From: Rhizobium sp. Root482
GTDB taxonomy: Bacteria > Pseudomonadota > Alphaproteobacteria > Rhizobiales > Rhizobiaceae
Length of the DNA stretch: 64,000 nt
NCBI RefSeq assembly: GCF_001426565.1
Contig: NZ_LMFA01000026.1
Location: forward strand, 343,076-407,075
Direction: 5' to 3'
The notes beneath the pieces are model-generated. The model was not told the origin of the DNA and made no database searches. It worked only from the letters and a program-made list of their open reading frames with translations. The position numbers were made by a program, and so were the translations under genes. How positions within the stretch are numbered: the first letter of the stretch is position 1; each line of letters opens with the position of its first letter. Positions 24,693 to 33,988 of this stretch are shown here, in pieces.

Positions 24693-25283
24693 ATGTTGAA
24701 ATTCGTGTTCGTGACATGTCTTTTCCTGGCGGGCGCCGTATGGCCCGCGGCATCCGCCGAAATCGGCGAGGATGGCCTTCACAAGGAGGACTGGTTCACC
24801 ATCACCTTCCGCGACATTGCCGAAGACATCGCCGACGCGAAGGCGCAGGGCAAGCGGCTGGCGATCACCTTCGAACAGCGCGGCTGCATCTATTGCCGCG
24901 AGATGCACGAGAAAATCCTCGCCGACCCGGAGGTGCGCGACTATATCGAGACCAATTTCATGCTCGTCCAGTACAATATGTTCGGCGATGAAGAGGTGAC
25001 CGATCTCGATGGCGAGACCCTGACGGAAAAGAGCGCCGCCCGCAAATGGGGCTACGTCTTCACGCCGACCATCGTCTTTTTGCCCGAGGACGCGCCGGAA
25101 GGCGTGTCGGTCGCCAAGGCCGCCGTCGCCACCATGCCGGGCGCTTTCGGCAAATGGACCTTCCTCAACATGTTCCGCTGGGTGAAGGAAAAAGGCTATG
25201 AGGGCGAAGAGCACTTCCAGATCTATCACGCCCGGATCATCCAGCAGCTTCGTGACGAGGGTCGGCTTGGACAGGGCGAATGA
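24693..25283 (+). CDS. soxW: Periplasmic thioredoxin SoxW
   Basis: A 196-residue thioredoxin-fold protein with signal peptide about 1-22 and redox motif RGCIYCREMH near residues 63-72. It accepts electrons from SoxV. The family motif KWGYVFTPTIVFLP (cis-proline loop) is intact. It is followed by an AT-rich gap of 131 bases before soxX, so soxXYZAB may have their own promoter. Confidence 0.9.
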   Translation: MLKFVFVTCLFLAGAVWPAASAEIGEDGLHKEDWFTITFRDIAEDIADAKAQGKRLAITFEQRGCIYCREMHEKILADPEVRDYIETNFMLVQYNMFGDEEVTDLDGETLTEKSAARKWGYVFTPTIVFLPEDAPEGVSVAKAAVATMPGAFGKWTFLNMFRWVKEKGYEGEEHFQIYHARIIQQLRDEGRLGQGE

Positions 25284-25300
25284 GGGACCGTCCTTTTGCT

Positions 25301-25330
25301 GACATATGCAAAAATTTATATTTTTCTATT
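25301..25330. promoter_or_regulatory. AT-rich promoter island upstream of soxX
   Basis: ACATATGCAAAAATTTATAT followed by a T-rich tail forms an isolated A/T block in the soxW-soxX gap. It closely matches the block upstream of the MBL gene (ACATGCAAAAATATAAAT). The shared string suggests a common operator, probably for the ArsR-type repressor, and an internal start for structural sox genes. Confidence 0.45.
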
Positions 25331-25414
25331 GATGGATTTCCGGCGTGGCGCTATCGTTCAAATCGGAGGAGCGGACCGGTATCCCGGTCCGGGGAGTTTG
25401 GGAGGACTCATGGC

Positions 25415-25879
25415 ATGAAACAAGTCTGGATCTGTCTCGCGGCGACCGCGCTCTTTGGCAGCCAAACCGCGATTGGCGCCGAGATCGCTCCCGCCGACGT
25501 CAAGTTTCAGGACATGACGATCGAACAGTCGCTGACCGGCGTTGCAGGCAATCCCGAAGAGGGCGCAAAGATTTTGGCCAGCCGCAGTCTCGGCAACTGT
25601 CTTGCCTGCCATGCCGTCACGCCGCTCGCCAAGGAACAGTTCCATGGTGATGTCGGCCCGGCGCTCGATGGCGTTGCGGACCGTTGGTCGGCCACGGAGC
25701 TTCGGGCGATCGTCGTCAATGCCAAGCACGTGTTTACGAAGGAGACGGTCATGCCGGCCTTCTACAGTCTCGATGTGGGGGTCAGGGTTCGTGAGGACCT
25801 GGTCGGCAAGACGATCCTGACCGCGCAGCAGGTCGAGGATGTCGTTGCCTATCTCCAGACCCTCAAAGAGACCAACTAG
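25415..25879 (+). CDS. soxX: Cytochrome c SoxX
   Basis: A 154-residue monoheme cytochrome: signal peptide about 1-21, heme motif CLACH near residues 62-66 and a distal Met in VMPAFYSL. SoxX pairs with SoxA to join sulfur substrates to the SoxY carrier cysteine. The start at 25415 is set by GGGAGGAC upstream; a nearer ATG at 25410 would stop at once. It is 23 bases ahead of soxY. Confidence 0.93.
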   Translation: MKQVWICLAATALFGSQTAIGAEIAPADVKFQDMTIEQSLTGVAGNPEEGAKILASRSLGNCLACHAVTPLAKEQFHGDVGPALDGVADRWSATELRAIVVNAKHVFTKETVMPAFYSLDVGVRVREDLVGKTILTAQQVEDVVAYLQTLKETN

Positions 25880-25902
25880 ACTTTCACCATAGGAGACGAT
25901 TC

Positions 25903-26352
25903 ATGAAGATGAACAGGCGACAGGTGCTCGGGCTTACGGCCGGTATCGCACTGGTTTCCGCGACGGGCACTCGTTTTGCCTTCGCCGACGCGCCGGCGAC
26001 CGAGAAGATGATCATGGACTTCGCGGGCGGCAAGATGCCGGCGACCGGCAAGATCACCCTCACCGCGCCGGAAATCGCCGAGAACGGCAACACCGTTCCG
26101 ATCTCGGTCGCGGTCGAGAGCGCGATGACCGACGGCGACATGGTTCAGTCGGTACTGATCCTTGCCGAGGGCAATCCCAATCCTGACGTGGCGACCTTCC
26201 ATTTCACCGCCTTGAGCGGCACCGCAGCGGCGACGACCCGCATGCGGCTGGCCAAGACGCAGAACGTCATCGCCATCGCGAAGATGGCCGACGGCTCGGT
26301 GTTCATGGACAAGAAGGAAGTCAAGGTAACAATCGGCGGCTGCGGCGGCTGA
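25903..26352 (+). CDS. soxY: Sulfur carrier subunit SoxY
   Basis: A 149-residue protein with a Tat-type signal (MNRRQVLGLTAG) and the invariant C-terminal swinging arm VTIGGCGG, whose cysteine carries the sulfur intermediates. It works with SoxZ in the periplasm. The length is standard, and a GGAGACG-type site precedes the start. All key residues are present. Confidence 0.96.
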   Translation: MKMNRRQVLGLTAGIALVSATGTRFAFADAPATEKMIMDFAGGKMPATGKITLTAPEIAENGNTVPISVAVESAMTDGDMVQSVLILAEGNPNPDVATFHFTALSGTAAATTRMRLAKTQNVIAIAKMADGSVFMDKKEVKVTIGGCGG

Positions 26353-26380
26353 CGGCAATCATATCTGAGGGAGAATATCC

Positions 26381-26710
26381 ATGGCAGCAAAACCGAAGCC
26401 GCGCATCAAGGTGCCGAAAGAGGCAAAGATCGGCGAACTGGTGACGATCAAGACCCTGATCAGCCACGAAATGGAATCCGGTCAGCGCAAGGACAAGGAG
26501 GGAAACCTCATCCCGCGCAAGATCATCAACAAGTTCGCCTGCGATTTCAACGGAGCGCCGGTGTTCTCTTGTGACATCGACCCCGCCATTTCGGCAAATC
26601 CGTATTTCGAATTCAGCGCCAAGCTGACCGAAAGCGGAGCGTTCACCTTCACCTGGACGGACGATGACGGCTCCGTCTACACCGACGAGCAGAAGATCAC
26701 CGTGAGCTGA
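26381..26710 (+). CDS. soxZ: Thiosulfate oxidation carrier partner SoxZ
   Basis: A 109-residue immunoglobulin-like protein without a signal peptide; it is exported by hitch-hiking on SoxY. The opening KPKPRIKVPKEAKIGELVTIKTLISH and the FTWTDDDGSVYTDEQKITV ending are canonical SoxZ. It directly follows soxY and precedes soxA by 91 bases. Confidence 0.96.
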   Translation: MAAKPKPRIKVPKEAKIGELVTIKTLISHEMESGQRKDKEGNLIPRKIINKFACDFNGAPVFSCDIDPAISANPYFEFSAKLTESGAFTFTWTDDDGSVYTDEQKITVS

Positions 26711-26801
26711 TCAACAGCGCCTGCGTCGTTCTGGCGGCGCGGGCGGCATTCCAGTCTGGCGAGGCAGGCCCGTCGGCGCCGTTATCTTGGGAGGGGTAAC
26801 C

Positions 26802-27656
26802 ATGAAGAAATTGTCCGTCGTGCTTTTGGCTTGTGTGTCGGTAATCTCCGCCGCCGCAGTCAGCGCCTATGCCGATCCGGTCGATGAAAAGCTGATCATC
26901 GACGACACGGAGATCGTGACGCGCGCCAAGGCGCCCGAAGGCCATCCGTTCGATGAGCTGCTTTCCGGCTGGCTGTTCCGCGAAGCGGAGACGCGCGCGA
27001 CGCAGGCCGATTCCTTCGCAAATCCGGGTATGCTGTCCGTAGAGCGCGGCGAGGAAATCTGGAACACGGTTGACGGCTCGATGGGCAAGTCCTGTGCCTC
27101 CTGTCACAACGACGCATCCGAAACGATGAAGGGGGTCGGTGCGCATTTTCCGAAATGGGATGCCAAGGCCAAGAAACCCTTCAACATCGAGCTGAAGATC
27201 AACGACTGTCGCACGGAAAACATGGGCGCCGAGCCCTACAAGTTCGATGACGAAGACCAGAAGGCGTTGACGACCTATATCAAGCACCAGTCGCTCGGCA
27301 TGCCCTTGCAGATCGACCTCGCCCAGGGCGAAATGCAGTCCTGGTGGGACAAGGGCAAGGAACTCTACTATACGCGGACCGGCCAGCTGGATTTCTCCTG
27401 TGCCTCCTGTCATGAGAAGAGCATGGGCAAGTTCATTCGTGCCGACCATTTGAGCCAGGGGCAGGCCAATGGTTTCCCGACCTACCGTTTCAACACCGGC
27501 GGCATGGTCTCACTGCACAATCGCTTCCGTGGCTGCATCCGCGATACGCGCGCCGAGGTGCCGAAAGCCTTCTCGGATGAGCTCATGGCGCTGGAGGTCT
27601 ATGTCACATGGCGCGGCACTGGCCTTTCCGTCGAAACGCCGTCGGTGCGGCAGTAG
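26802..27656 (+). CDS. soxA: Diheme cytochrome c SoxA (L-cysteine S-thiosulfotransferase subunit)
   Basis: A 284-residue protein with a signal peptide (about 1-25), two CASCH heme motifs near residues 97 and 199, and the catalytic heme-ligand cysteine in RGCIRDTRAE near residue 243. With SoxX it oxidatively links thiosulfate to SoxY. A GGGAGGGGT site precedes 26802. Some SoxA proteins have lost the first heme; this one keeps both. Confidence 0.95.
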   Translation: MKKLSVVLLACVSVISAAAVSAYADPVDEKLIIDDTEIVTRAKAPEGHPFDELLSGWLFREAETRATQADSFANPGMLSVERGEEIWNTVDGSMGKSCASCHNDASETMKGVGAHFPKWDAKAKKPFNIELKINDCRTENMGAEPYKFDDEDQKALTTYIKHQSLGMPLQIDLAQGEMQSWWDKGKELYYTRTGQLDFSCASCHEKSMGKFIRADHLSQGQANGFPTYRFNTGGMVSLHNRFRGCIRDTRAEVPKAFSDELMALEVYVTWRGTGLSVETPSVRQ

Positions 27657-27725
27657 CCGCCTCCAACGCATTTGCTGCAATGATGAAGGGAGGACGGGCG
27701 CCGGCCTCCCGGTAAAGGATATGCT

Positions 27726-29426
27726 ATGCTTTCACGACGCGAAATGCTCATGGCCGGTGCGGCTCTCTCCGCGGTCCTTGGCTCCGGGCTTGCAGGCCAG
27801 TGGTCGCGGGTGGCGGCCCAGCAGGCGCTTACGGAAGGCGATCTTCTCGATTTCGATCCGCTGGGCAATGTGACGATCCTTCACATCACCGATATCCATG
27901 CCCAGCTTGTGCCTGTCTATTTTCGCGAACCTTCGGTCAATCTCGGTGTCGGGGCGGTTGCAGGCCTGCCGCCGCATGTCAGCGGCGCCGATTTCCTGAA
28001 GCTCTACAATATCAAGCCCGGCACACCTGATGCCTATGCCATGACATCCGAGGATTTCACGGCCCTTGCCGGCACCTACGGAAAGATGGGCGGGCTCGAC
28101 CGGATCGCCACGATCGTCAAGCGCGTGCGCGCCGAACGCGGCGAGGATGTTCTGCTTCTGGATGGCGGCGATACCTGGCAGGGCAGCTATACCTCCTACC
28201 AGACCAAGGGCCAGGACATGGTCGATGCGATGAACGCGCTTTCGCCCGACGCGATGACCGGCCATTGGGAATTCACCTACGGCACCGACCGCGTCAACGA
28301 AATCATCGAGAGCCTGCCGTTCCCCTTTCTCGGCGGAAACATCTTCGACGCCGAGTGGGACGAGCCCGCCTTCGAGGCCTACAAGATTTTCGAGAAGGGC
28401 GGCGCGAAGATCGCCGTCATCGGCCAGGCCTTCCCCTATACCCCGATCGCCAATCCCCGCTGGATGTTCCCCAACTGGTCCTTCGGCATTCGCGAGGAGC
28501 AGATCGTCAAGAATGTGGAAGCCGCACGGGCCGACGGGGCCGATATCATCGTCCTGCTCTCGCACAACGGTTTCGACGTCGATCGGGCACTGGCCGAGCG
28601 CGTGTCGGGTATCGATATCATCCTGACCGGCCACACCCATGACGCCATTCCCGAACCGGTCATCGTCGGCAAGACTCTGGTGATCGCCTCGGGATCGCAC
28701 GGCAAGTTCGTGAGCCGGCTCGATCTCGACGTCCGTGACGGCGCCCTCAAGGGATACCGCCACCGGCTGATCCCCGTCTTTTCCGATGTCATTACGCCGG
28801 ACCCGGACATGGCCAAGCTTGTTGCCGACATCCGCGCGCCCTATCAGGCGGAACTTTCGCGCGAACTCGCGACCTGCGAAAGCCTTCTCTATCGCCGCGG
28901 AAACTTCAACGGTACCTTCGACGACCTCATCTGCCAGGCGCTGATCGACGTCCGCGAAGCGGACATCGCGCTGTCGCCCGGCTTCCGCTGGGGCACCTCC
29001 GTCCTGCCCGGCCAGAAGATTACCGTGGAAGACGTGCACAATGCCTGCTCGATGACCTATCCGAGCGCCTATCGCAACATGATGACGGGGCAGGTCCTGA
29101 AGGATGTGCTCGAGGACGTCGCCGACAATCTCTTCAACAAGGACCCCTATTATCAGCAGGGCGGCGACATGGTGCGCGTCGGAGGCATGGGCTATGCCAT
29201 CGATCCGGATGCGGCCATCGGCTCGCGCATTTCGCAGATGACGCTGCTGAAGACCGGCGAAGCGATCGACGCATCCAAAGAATATGCGGTGGCGGGCTGG
29301 GCCTCGATCAACGAGGCGACCGAGGGACCGCCGATCTGGGAGGTCGTCGAAGACTATCTCTCGCGAAATCCGGTGGTCACGGTTGAGGAAAACCGCTCGG
29401 TAAAGGTCGCGGAACGCAAATCATGA
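27726..29426 (+). CDS. soxB: Thiosulfohydrolase SoxB
   Basis: A 566-residue dimanganese hydrolase with a Tat-like signal (SRREMLMAGAAL) and metallophosphoesterase motifs DIHAQ, DGGDTWQGS, GHWEFTYG, LSHNGFDVD and TGHTHD. It releases sulfate from the terminal sulfone on SoxY. The length matches Paracoccus SoxB. It is followed by an 83-base AT-rich gap before soxC. Confidence 0.97.
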   Translation: MLSRREMLMAGAALSAVLGSGLAGQWSRVAAQQALTEGDLLDFDPLGNVTILHITDIHAQLVPVYFREPSVNLGVGAVAGLPPHVSGADFLKLYNIKPGTPDAYAMTSEDFTALAGTYGKMGGLDRIATIVKRVRAERGEDVLLLDGGDTWQGSYTSYQTKGQDMVDAMNALSPDAMTGHWEFTYGTDRVNEIIESLPFPFLGGNIFDAEWDEPAFEAYKIFEKGGAKIAVIGQAFPYTPIANPRWMFPNWSFGIREEQIVKNVEAARADGADIIVLLSHNGFDVDRALAERVSGIDIILTGHTHDAIPEPVIVGKTLVIASGSHGKFVSRLDLDVRDGALKGYRHRLIPVFSDVITPDPDMAKLVADIRAPYQAELSRELATCESLLYRRGNFNGTFDDLICQALIDVREADIALSPGFRWGTSVLPGQKITVEDVHNACSMTYPSAYRNMMTGQVLKDVLEDVADNLFNKDPYYQQGGDMVRVGGMGYAIDPDAAIGSRISQMTLLKTGEAIDASKEYAVAGWASINEATEGPPIWEVVEDYLSRNPVVTVEENRSVKVAERKS

Positions 29427-29472
29427 TGCGATTCCATTGGCAATCGACTGCGGCTTGATATATAGAAATAAA

Positions 29473-29495
29473 CGAATGTTTGAATATTTCATTCG
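29473..29495. promoter_or_regulatory. Inverted repeat in AT-rich soxB-soxC gap
   Basis: CGAATG (29473-29478) and CATTCG (29490-29495) form a perfect 6-base inverted repeat around TTTGAATATTT. Just upstream lies ATATATAG (from 29459). It sits immediately before the GGAGGAG ribosome site of soxC and is a candidate repressor site or internal promoter element. Confidence 0.4.
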
Positions 29496-29509
29496 CTCTG
29501 GAGGAGTCG

Positions 29510-30781
29510 ATGAACGATAGAACCACGACGGCATCGCGCCGGGCTTTTCTGCGCAACGGCCTCATGGGCGGGGCCGCCTTTGCGGCCGCCGCGACCACCG
29601 GCAGCGCGCGGGCGGCGGGCGACCCGGCCATTACCGAGGTCCAGGACTGGAACCGTTATCCGGGCGACGGCGTCGATGCGCGCCCCTATGGCAGCCCCTC
29701 GTCCTTCGAGGCCCATGTCGTTCGCAAGAACGTGCCCTGGCTGACCTCGGACGCCGTTTCCTCCGTCAATTTCACGCCACTGCATGAACTCGACGGCATC
29801 ATCACGCCGAGCGGCCTTTGCTTCGAGCGCCATCACGGCGGAATCGCCGAGATCGATCCTGCGATGCACCGTTTGATGATCAACGGCATGGTCGACAAGC
29901 CACTGGTCTTTTCCATGGCGGACCTGAAGCGCTTCCCTCGGGAAAACCGCGTCTATTTCCTTGAATGCGCCGCCAATTCCGGCATGGAATGGCGCGGCGC
30001 CCAGCTGAACGGCTGCCAGTACACCCACGGCATGATCCATTGCGTGATGTATACGGGCGTGCCCCTCAAGACCATTCTTGCCGAGGCCGGCGTCAAGCCG
30101 GAAGGCAAGTGGCTGCTGGCCGAAGGCGCAGACGCCTCGGCCATGACCCGCTCGATCCCGATGGACAAGGCGCTGGACGATTGTCTCGTCGCCTTTGCCA
30201 TGAACGGCGAGGCCCTTCGGCCCGAGCAGGGCTATCCGCTACGCCTCGTCGTGCCCGGCTGGGAAGGCAATATGTGGGTCAAGTGGCTGAGGCGGCTGGA
30301 AGTCGGCGACCAACCCTGGCAGCAACGCGAGGAAACGTCGAAATACACCGACCTTCTCGCCAGCGGCAAGGCGCGGCGCTTCACTTTCCTCATGGATGTG
30401 AAATCCGTCATCACCAACCCCAGTCCCCAGGCGCCGATTTCACACGGCAAGGGCCCGCTGGTCGTGTCCGGGCTTGCCTGGTCGGGTAACGGCCGCATCA
30501 AGCGCGTCGACGTGACGACCGATGGCGGACGCAACTGGCATGCGGCGCGCATCGACGGCCCGAGCCTGCCCAAGGCGCTGCACCGCTTCTATTACGAGTT
30601 CGACTGGGACGGCTCTGAACTGTTCCTGCAGTCTCGCGCGATCGACGAACAGGGCTTTGTTCAGCCGACCAAGGACGAGTTGCGAAGCGCACGCGGTTCC
30701 AATTCGATCTACCACAACAATGGCATCCAGACTTGGTTCGTCAACAAGGACGGGGGCATCGAAAATGTCGAGATTTCCTAA
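29510..30781 (+). CDS. soxC: Sulfane dehydrogenase molybdenum subunit SoxC
   Basis: A 423-residue molybdoenzyme of the sulfite-oxidase family. The Tat signal is ASRRAFLRNGLMGG; the molybdenum-ligand cysteine lies in YFLECAANSGMEW; the C-terminal dimerisation domain begins near residue 300. With SoxD it oxidises the outer sulfane on SoxY so that no elemental sulfur accumulates. The start at 29510 has CTGGAGGAG. It overlaps soxD by 17 bases. Confidence 0.96.
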   Translation: MNDRTTTASRRAFLRNGLMGGAAFAAAATTGSARAAGDPAITEVQDWNRYPGDGVDARPYGSPSSFEAHVVRKNVPWLTSDAVSSVNFTPLHELDGIITPSGLCFERHHGGIAEIDPAMHRLMINGMVDKPLVFSMADLKRFPRENRVYFLECAANSGMEWRGAQLNGCQYTHGMIHCVMYTGVPLKTILAEAGVKPEGKWLLAEGADASAMTRSIPMDKALDDCLVAFAMNGEALRPEQGYPLRLVVPGWEGNMWVKWLRRLEVGDQPWQQREETSKYTDLLASGKARRFTFLMDVKSVITNPSPQAPISHGKGPLVVSGLAWSGNGRIKRVDVTTDGGRNWHAARIDGPSLPKALHRFYYEFDWDGSELFLQSRAIDEQGFVQPTKDELRSARGSNSIYHNNGIQTWFVNKDGGIENVEIS

Positions 30782-31877
30782 GCTCGTTTTCCTTCTTGGC
30801 CTTTCGGTCGCAGCCGGTGCCGGGAGCGCCGGGGCAGTCGATCTCGCGGCCGGAAAAAAAGTCTTCGGCAAATGCGCGTCCTGCCATGCTGTGGGCGAGG
30901 ATGCCAAGAACAAGGTCGGCCCAGAGCTGAACGACCTGATCGGCCGCACTGCGGGAACCGTCGAGGGCTACAAATATTCCAAGGCGATGATCGATGCCGG
31001 AGCCGGTGGGCTTGTCTGGGACGAGGCCAATCTTCGCGCCTACCTGACCAAGCCGCGTGACCTGGTCAAGGGCACGAAAATGGCCTTTGCCGGGCTCAAG
31101 AAGGAAGACGAACTGTCGAATATCATCGGCTACCTCGCGTCCTTCTCGAAAAAGGCGGCGGCTGTCGAGAAAGAGGAGCCGGATACGAAGGCGGCCGCAG
31201 CAGAGCCGGCACCCGCAGCGGCGGACAAAGCAAGCAGCCAGGCCGCCAGCCCTCCAGGGGCCGGTGATGGCCTGCACCTGAAACTCGGGCGTCTTGCCAC
31301 GGAAGAGGAGGTCGCCGCCTGGGACATCGACATCCGTCCCGACGGTCTCGGCCTGCCGAAAGGCAAGGGCACCGTTTCCCACGGCATGGAGATCTACGAC
31401 CAGAACTGCGCGTCTTGCCACGGCGATTTCGGCGAAGGGGTCGGCCGCTGGCCGGTCCTCGCGGGTGGACAAGGCACGCTTCGGGCCGACCGGCCGGAAA
31501 AGACCATCGGCTCCTACTGGCCCTATCTCTCGACCGTCTACGACTATGTGCGCCGCGCCATGCCATTCGGCAATGCCCGCTCGCTGTCCGACGACGACGT
31601 CTATGCACTGACCGCCTATCTGCTCTATCTCAACGACGTCGTCACCGACGAGGAATTCGAGCTTTCGGACAGGAATTTCACCGATATCAGGCTGCCGAAC
31701 GAGGCCAATTTCATCGAGGACGATCGGACGGACGAACCCTTCTATGCCGGCAAATCCGAACCATGCATGACGAACTGCATCCCTGGCAAGGCGACGATCA
31801 AGATGCATGCTGCGATCCTCGATGTAACCCCGGAAAATGCGGATGAGGACGACCAGCCCGCAGGCGGAATAGACTGA
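30765..31877 (+). CDS. soxD: Diheme cytochrome c SoxD
   Basis: A 370-residue electron-accepting subunit of SoxCD: signal peptide about 1-24, first heme C37-x2-C40-H41, an Ala/Lys/Pro-rich linker about 125-160, and a second CASCH near residue 217. The gene starts inside soxC, so the two are translationally coupled. Presence of SoxCD predicts complete thiosulfate oxidation to sulfate with eight electrons. No U-rich terminator is evident after it. Confidence 0.95.
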   Translation: MSRFPKLVFLLGLSVAAGAGSAGAVDLAAGKKVFGKCASCHAVGEDAKNKVGPELNDLIGRTAGTVEGYKYSKAMIDAGAGGLVWDEANLRAYLTKPRDLVKGTKMAFAGLKKEDELSNIIGYLASFSKKAAAVEKEEPDTKAAAAEPAPAAADKASSQAASPPGAGDGLHLKLGRLATEEEVAAWDIDIRPDGLGLPKGKGTVSHGMEIYDQNCASCHGDFGEGVGRWPVLAGGQGTLRADRPEKTIGSYWPYLSTVYDYVRRAMPFGNARSLSDDDVYALTAYLLYLNDVVTDEEFELSDRNFTDIRLPNEANFIEDDRTDEPFYAGKSEPCMTNCIPGKATIKMHAAILDVTPENADEDDQPAGGID

Positions 31878-31996
31878 CGCCCGCCAGCAGGTGGAAACCT
31901 TCGAATTGACTGTGTTGCGGGCGATGCGCCCTTGAGCGATCAGACCCTTGCGCCGCTGAAGCCAATGGCTTGATCAGTGCGAGCAGTTGCTGTAGT

Positions 31997-32015
31997 AAAC
32001 CTGTATGACAGGTTT
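31997..32015. promoter_or_regulatory. Perfect inverted repeat upstream of a GntR/FadR gene
   Basis: AAACCTG (31997-32003) and CAGGTTT (32009-32015), 7-base arms with a TATGA spacer, 16 bases before the regulator's start codon. The size and spacing suit a FadR-type dimer, so autoregulation is likely. Confidence 0.55.
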
Positions 32016-32031
32016 TCGAAAGCAATAGGAT

Positions 32032-32742
32032 ATGATTGCACATCCATCAGCGACGCCCGAGGACTTTGTCGGCGGAGCGGTGACGGCGATCGCGCGGCTG
32101 ATGCGTGAACGGGATCTCAAGCCCGGCGATCGCCTGCCGGCCGAAGCGCTGCTGTCGAAGGAATTGCAGGTTTCCCGCACGGTCATCCGCGAGGCGCTTC
32201 GGTCGCTTGCCGCCCTGAATCTGGTGCGGCTGGGAGCCGGCAGGCGTCCGACCGTGGCCGAGCTCGATGATGGAGCGTTCTCGCTGATGTTCGAGCACGG
32301 CGTCGTGACGGACCAGATCGATATCCAGCAAATCTATGATGCCCGCCGCACGATCGAGACGCGCACCGCAGCCCTGGCGGCCATGCGCCGTAGCGAGGCG
32401 GAATGCCGGGCCATTCTTTCGCATGCCCAGGCGATGGAAGATCAGCTTGATCACCCGGACGCGGTGATGGAGCATGACATCGCCTTTCATATCGCCATTG
32501 CCCGCGCCTCGCGCAATCCGGTTTTTGTCCTGATCATAGGCGCCTTCCAGGGCATCACCCGGCAAACATGGCCGATCGGCTGGAAGAGCCGGGCGAGCGA
32601 CGACGAACGCCGGGCGATGAATGCGCTTCACATGAAGATCGCGGAATCGATTGCCGCTGGCGATCCCAAAGCGTCCTCCACCCTGATGGGCGAGCATTTC
32701 GACCAGAGCATCAAGGCCCTCCTGAACGCCGGCCTTATCTAA
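32032..32742 (+). CDS. GntR-family (FadR subfamily) regulator of sugar-acid operon
   Basis: A 236-residue regulator with an N-terminal winged helix (PAEALLSKELQVSRTVIREALRSLAALNLV) and a C-terminal FCD domain holding the usual metal-site histidines (HDIAFHIAIARAS ... GEHFDQS). FCD domains bind organic acids. It is followed after 17 bases by an enolase-superfamily dehydratase and then a DMT transporter, so it should control their expression in response to a sugar acid. Confidence 0.9.
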   Translation: MIAHPSATPEDFVGGAVTAIARLMRERDLKPGDRLPAEALLSKELQVSRTVIREALRSLAALNLVRLGAGRRPTVAELDDGAFSLMFEHGVVTDQIDIQQIYDARRTIETRTAALAAMRRSEAECRAILSHAQAMEDQLDHPDAVMEHDIAFHIAIARASRNPVFVLIIGAFQGITRQTWPIGWKSRASDDERRAMNALHMKIAESIAAGDPKASSTLMGEHFDQSIKALLNAGLI

Positions 32743-32759
32743 TCACCAGGAACACCAAG

Positions 32760-33962
32760 ATGAAAATCACCAGACTCGAAACCGTGCGCATCGCCGAACG
32801 CAGCAATCTTTTGTGGGTTCTCGTCCATACGGATGAGGGCATTACCGGGCTTGGCGAAACCTTCTTCGGAGCGGAGACGGTGGAAAGCTATCTGCACGAA
32901 TATGTGGCGCCGCGCGTGATCGGCCGTGATCCGCTGCAGATCGACCTTCTGGCAAGCGATCTGGTCGGCTATATCGGCTTCCGTTCCTCCGGCGCCGAAG
33001 TGCGTGGCAATTCCGCTTTCGACATTGCCCTCTGGGACATTTTCGGCAAGGCGACCAACCAGCCGATCGCGCAATTGCTCGGGGGCTTCAGCCGCAAGGA
33101 AATCCGCACCTACAACACCTGCGCTGGAACGGAATATATCAAGAAGAGCACCGGCCAGACGACGGGCAATTACGGCCTGACCGGCGGCACGGCCTATGAC
33201 GACCTGAACGGCTTCCTGCACCGGGCCGATGAACTTGCGGAATCGCTTCTTGCCGACGGCATCACCGCCATGAAGATCTGGCCCTTCGACGCAGCCGCGG
33301 AAAAGACCCGGGGCCAGTATATTTCAATGCCGGACCTGAAGACGGCGCTCGAACCGTTCGAGAAGATCCGCAAGGCCGTCGGCGACAAGATCGACATCAT
33401 GGTCGAGTTCCATTCCATGTGGCAATTGCTGCCGGCCATGCAGATCGCCAAGGCGCTCGCCCCGTACCAGACATTCTGGCACGAGGACCCGATCAAGATG
33501 GACAGCCTGTCGAGCCTCAAGCGCTATGCCGAGGTCTCTCCAGCGCCGATTTCGGCCTCCGAGACGCTTGCCACCCGCTGGGGCTTCCGCGACTATCTCG
33601 AAACCGGGGTTGCCGGCATCGTCATGCTGGATATTTCCTGGTGCGGCGGCCTTTCCGAGGCCCGCAAGATCGCCTCGATGGCGGAAGCCTGGCATCTGCC
33701 GGTGGCACCGCATGACTGCACCGGCCCCGTCGTCCTCTGCGCCTCTACCCATCTTTCGTTGAACGCGCCGAATGCACTCGTCCAGGAGAGCGTGCGCGCC
33801 TTCTACAATACCTGGTACCGGGATCTCGTCACCGCGCTGCCGGAGGTAAAAAACGGGATGATCACCGTTCCGCCCGGGCCGGGGCTTGGCATGGAGCTGC
33901 ATCCGGAGCTAGAGAAGACCTTTACCGTCAGCCGTCGAGTCTCAGACGCCTCGAGCGTCTGA
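32760..33962 (+). CDS. Mandelate racemase/muconate lactonizing enzyme family protein (sugar-acid dehydratase type)
   Basis: A 400-residue enolase-superfamily enzyme. The N-terminal capping domain is followed by a barrel with catalytic K in MKIWPF, metal ligands in IMVEFHSMW, WHEDPIK and ISASETL, and a general-base His in APHDCTGPV. This set fits the acid-sugar dehydratases (mannonate, galactonate, gluconate type) that dehydrate an aldonate to a 2-keto-3-deoxy acid. The precise sugar acid cannot be read from the sequence. ATG at 32760 lies just after the regulator gene. Confidence 0.86.
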   Translation: MKITRLETVRIAERSNLLWVLVHTDEGITGLGETFFGAETVESYLHEYVAPRVIGRDPLQIDLLASDLVGYIGFRSSGAEVRGNSAFDIALWDIFGKATNQPIAQLLGGFSRKEIRTYNTCAGTEYIKKSTGQTTGNYGLTGGTAYDDLNGFLHRADELAESLLADGITAMKIWPFDAAAEKTRGQYISMPDLKTALEPFEKIRKAVGDKIDIMVEFHSMWQLLPAMQIAKALAPYQTFWHEDPIKMDSLSSLKRYAEVSPAPISASETLATRWGFRDYLETGVAGIVMLDISWCGGLSEARKIASMAEAWHLPVAPHDCTGPVVLCASTHLSLNAPNALVQESVRAFYNTWYRDLVTALPEVKNGMITVPPGPGLGMELHPELEKTFTVSRRVSDASSV

Positions 33963-33988
33963 TTTCATTCAGGAACCAGGGAATAATC

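Noticed and set aside
31917..31934. Small GGGCG/CGCCC hairpin after soxD
   Set aside because: The stem is only five bases and lacks a U-run, so I did not call it the sox terminator.
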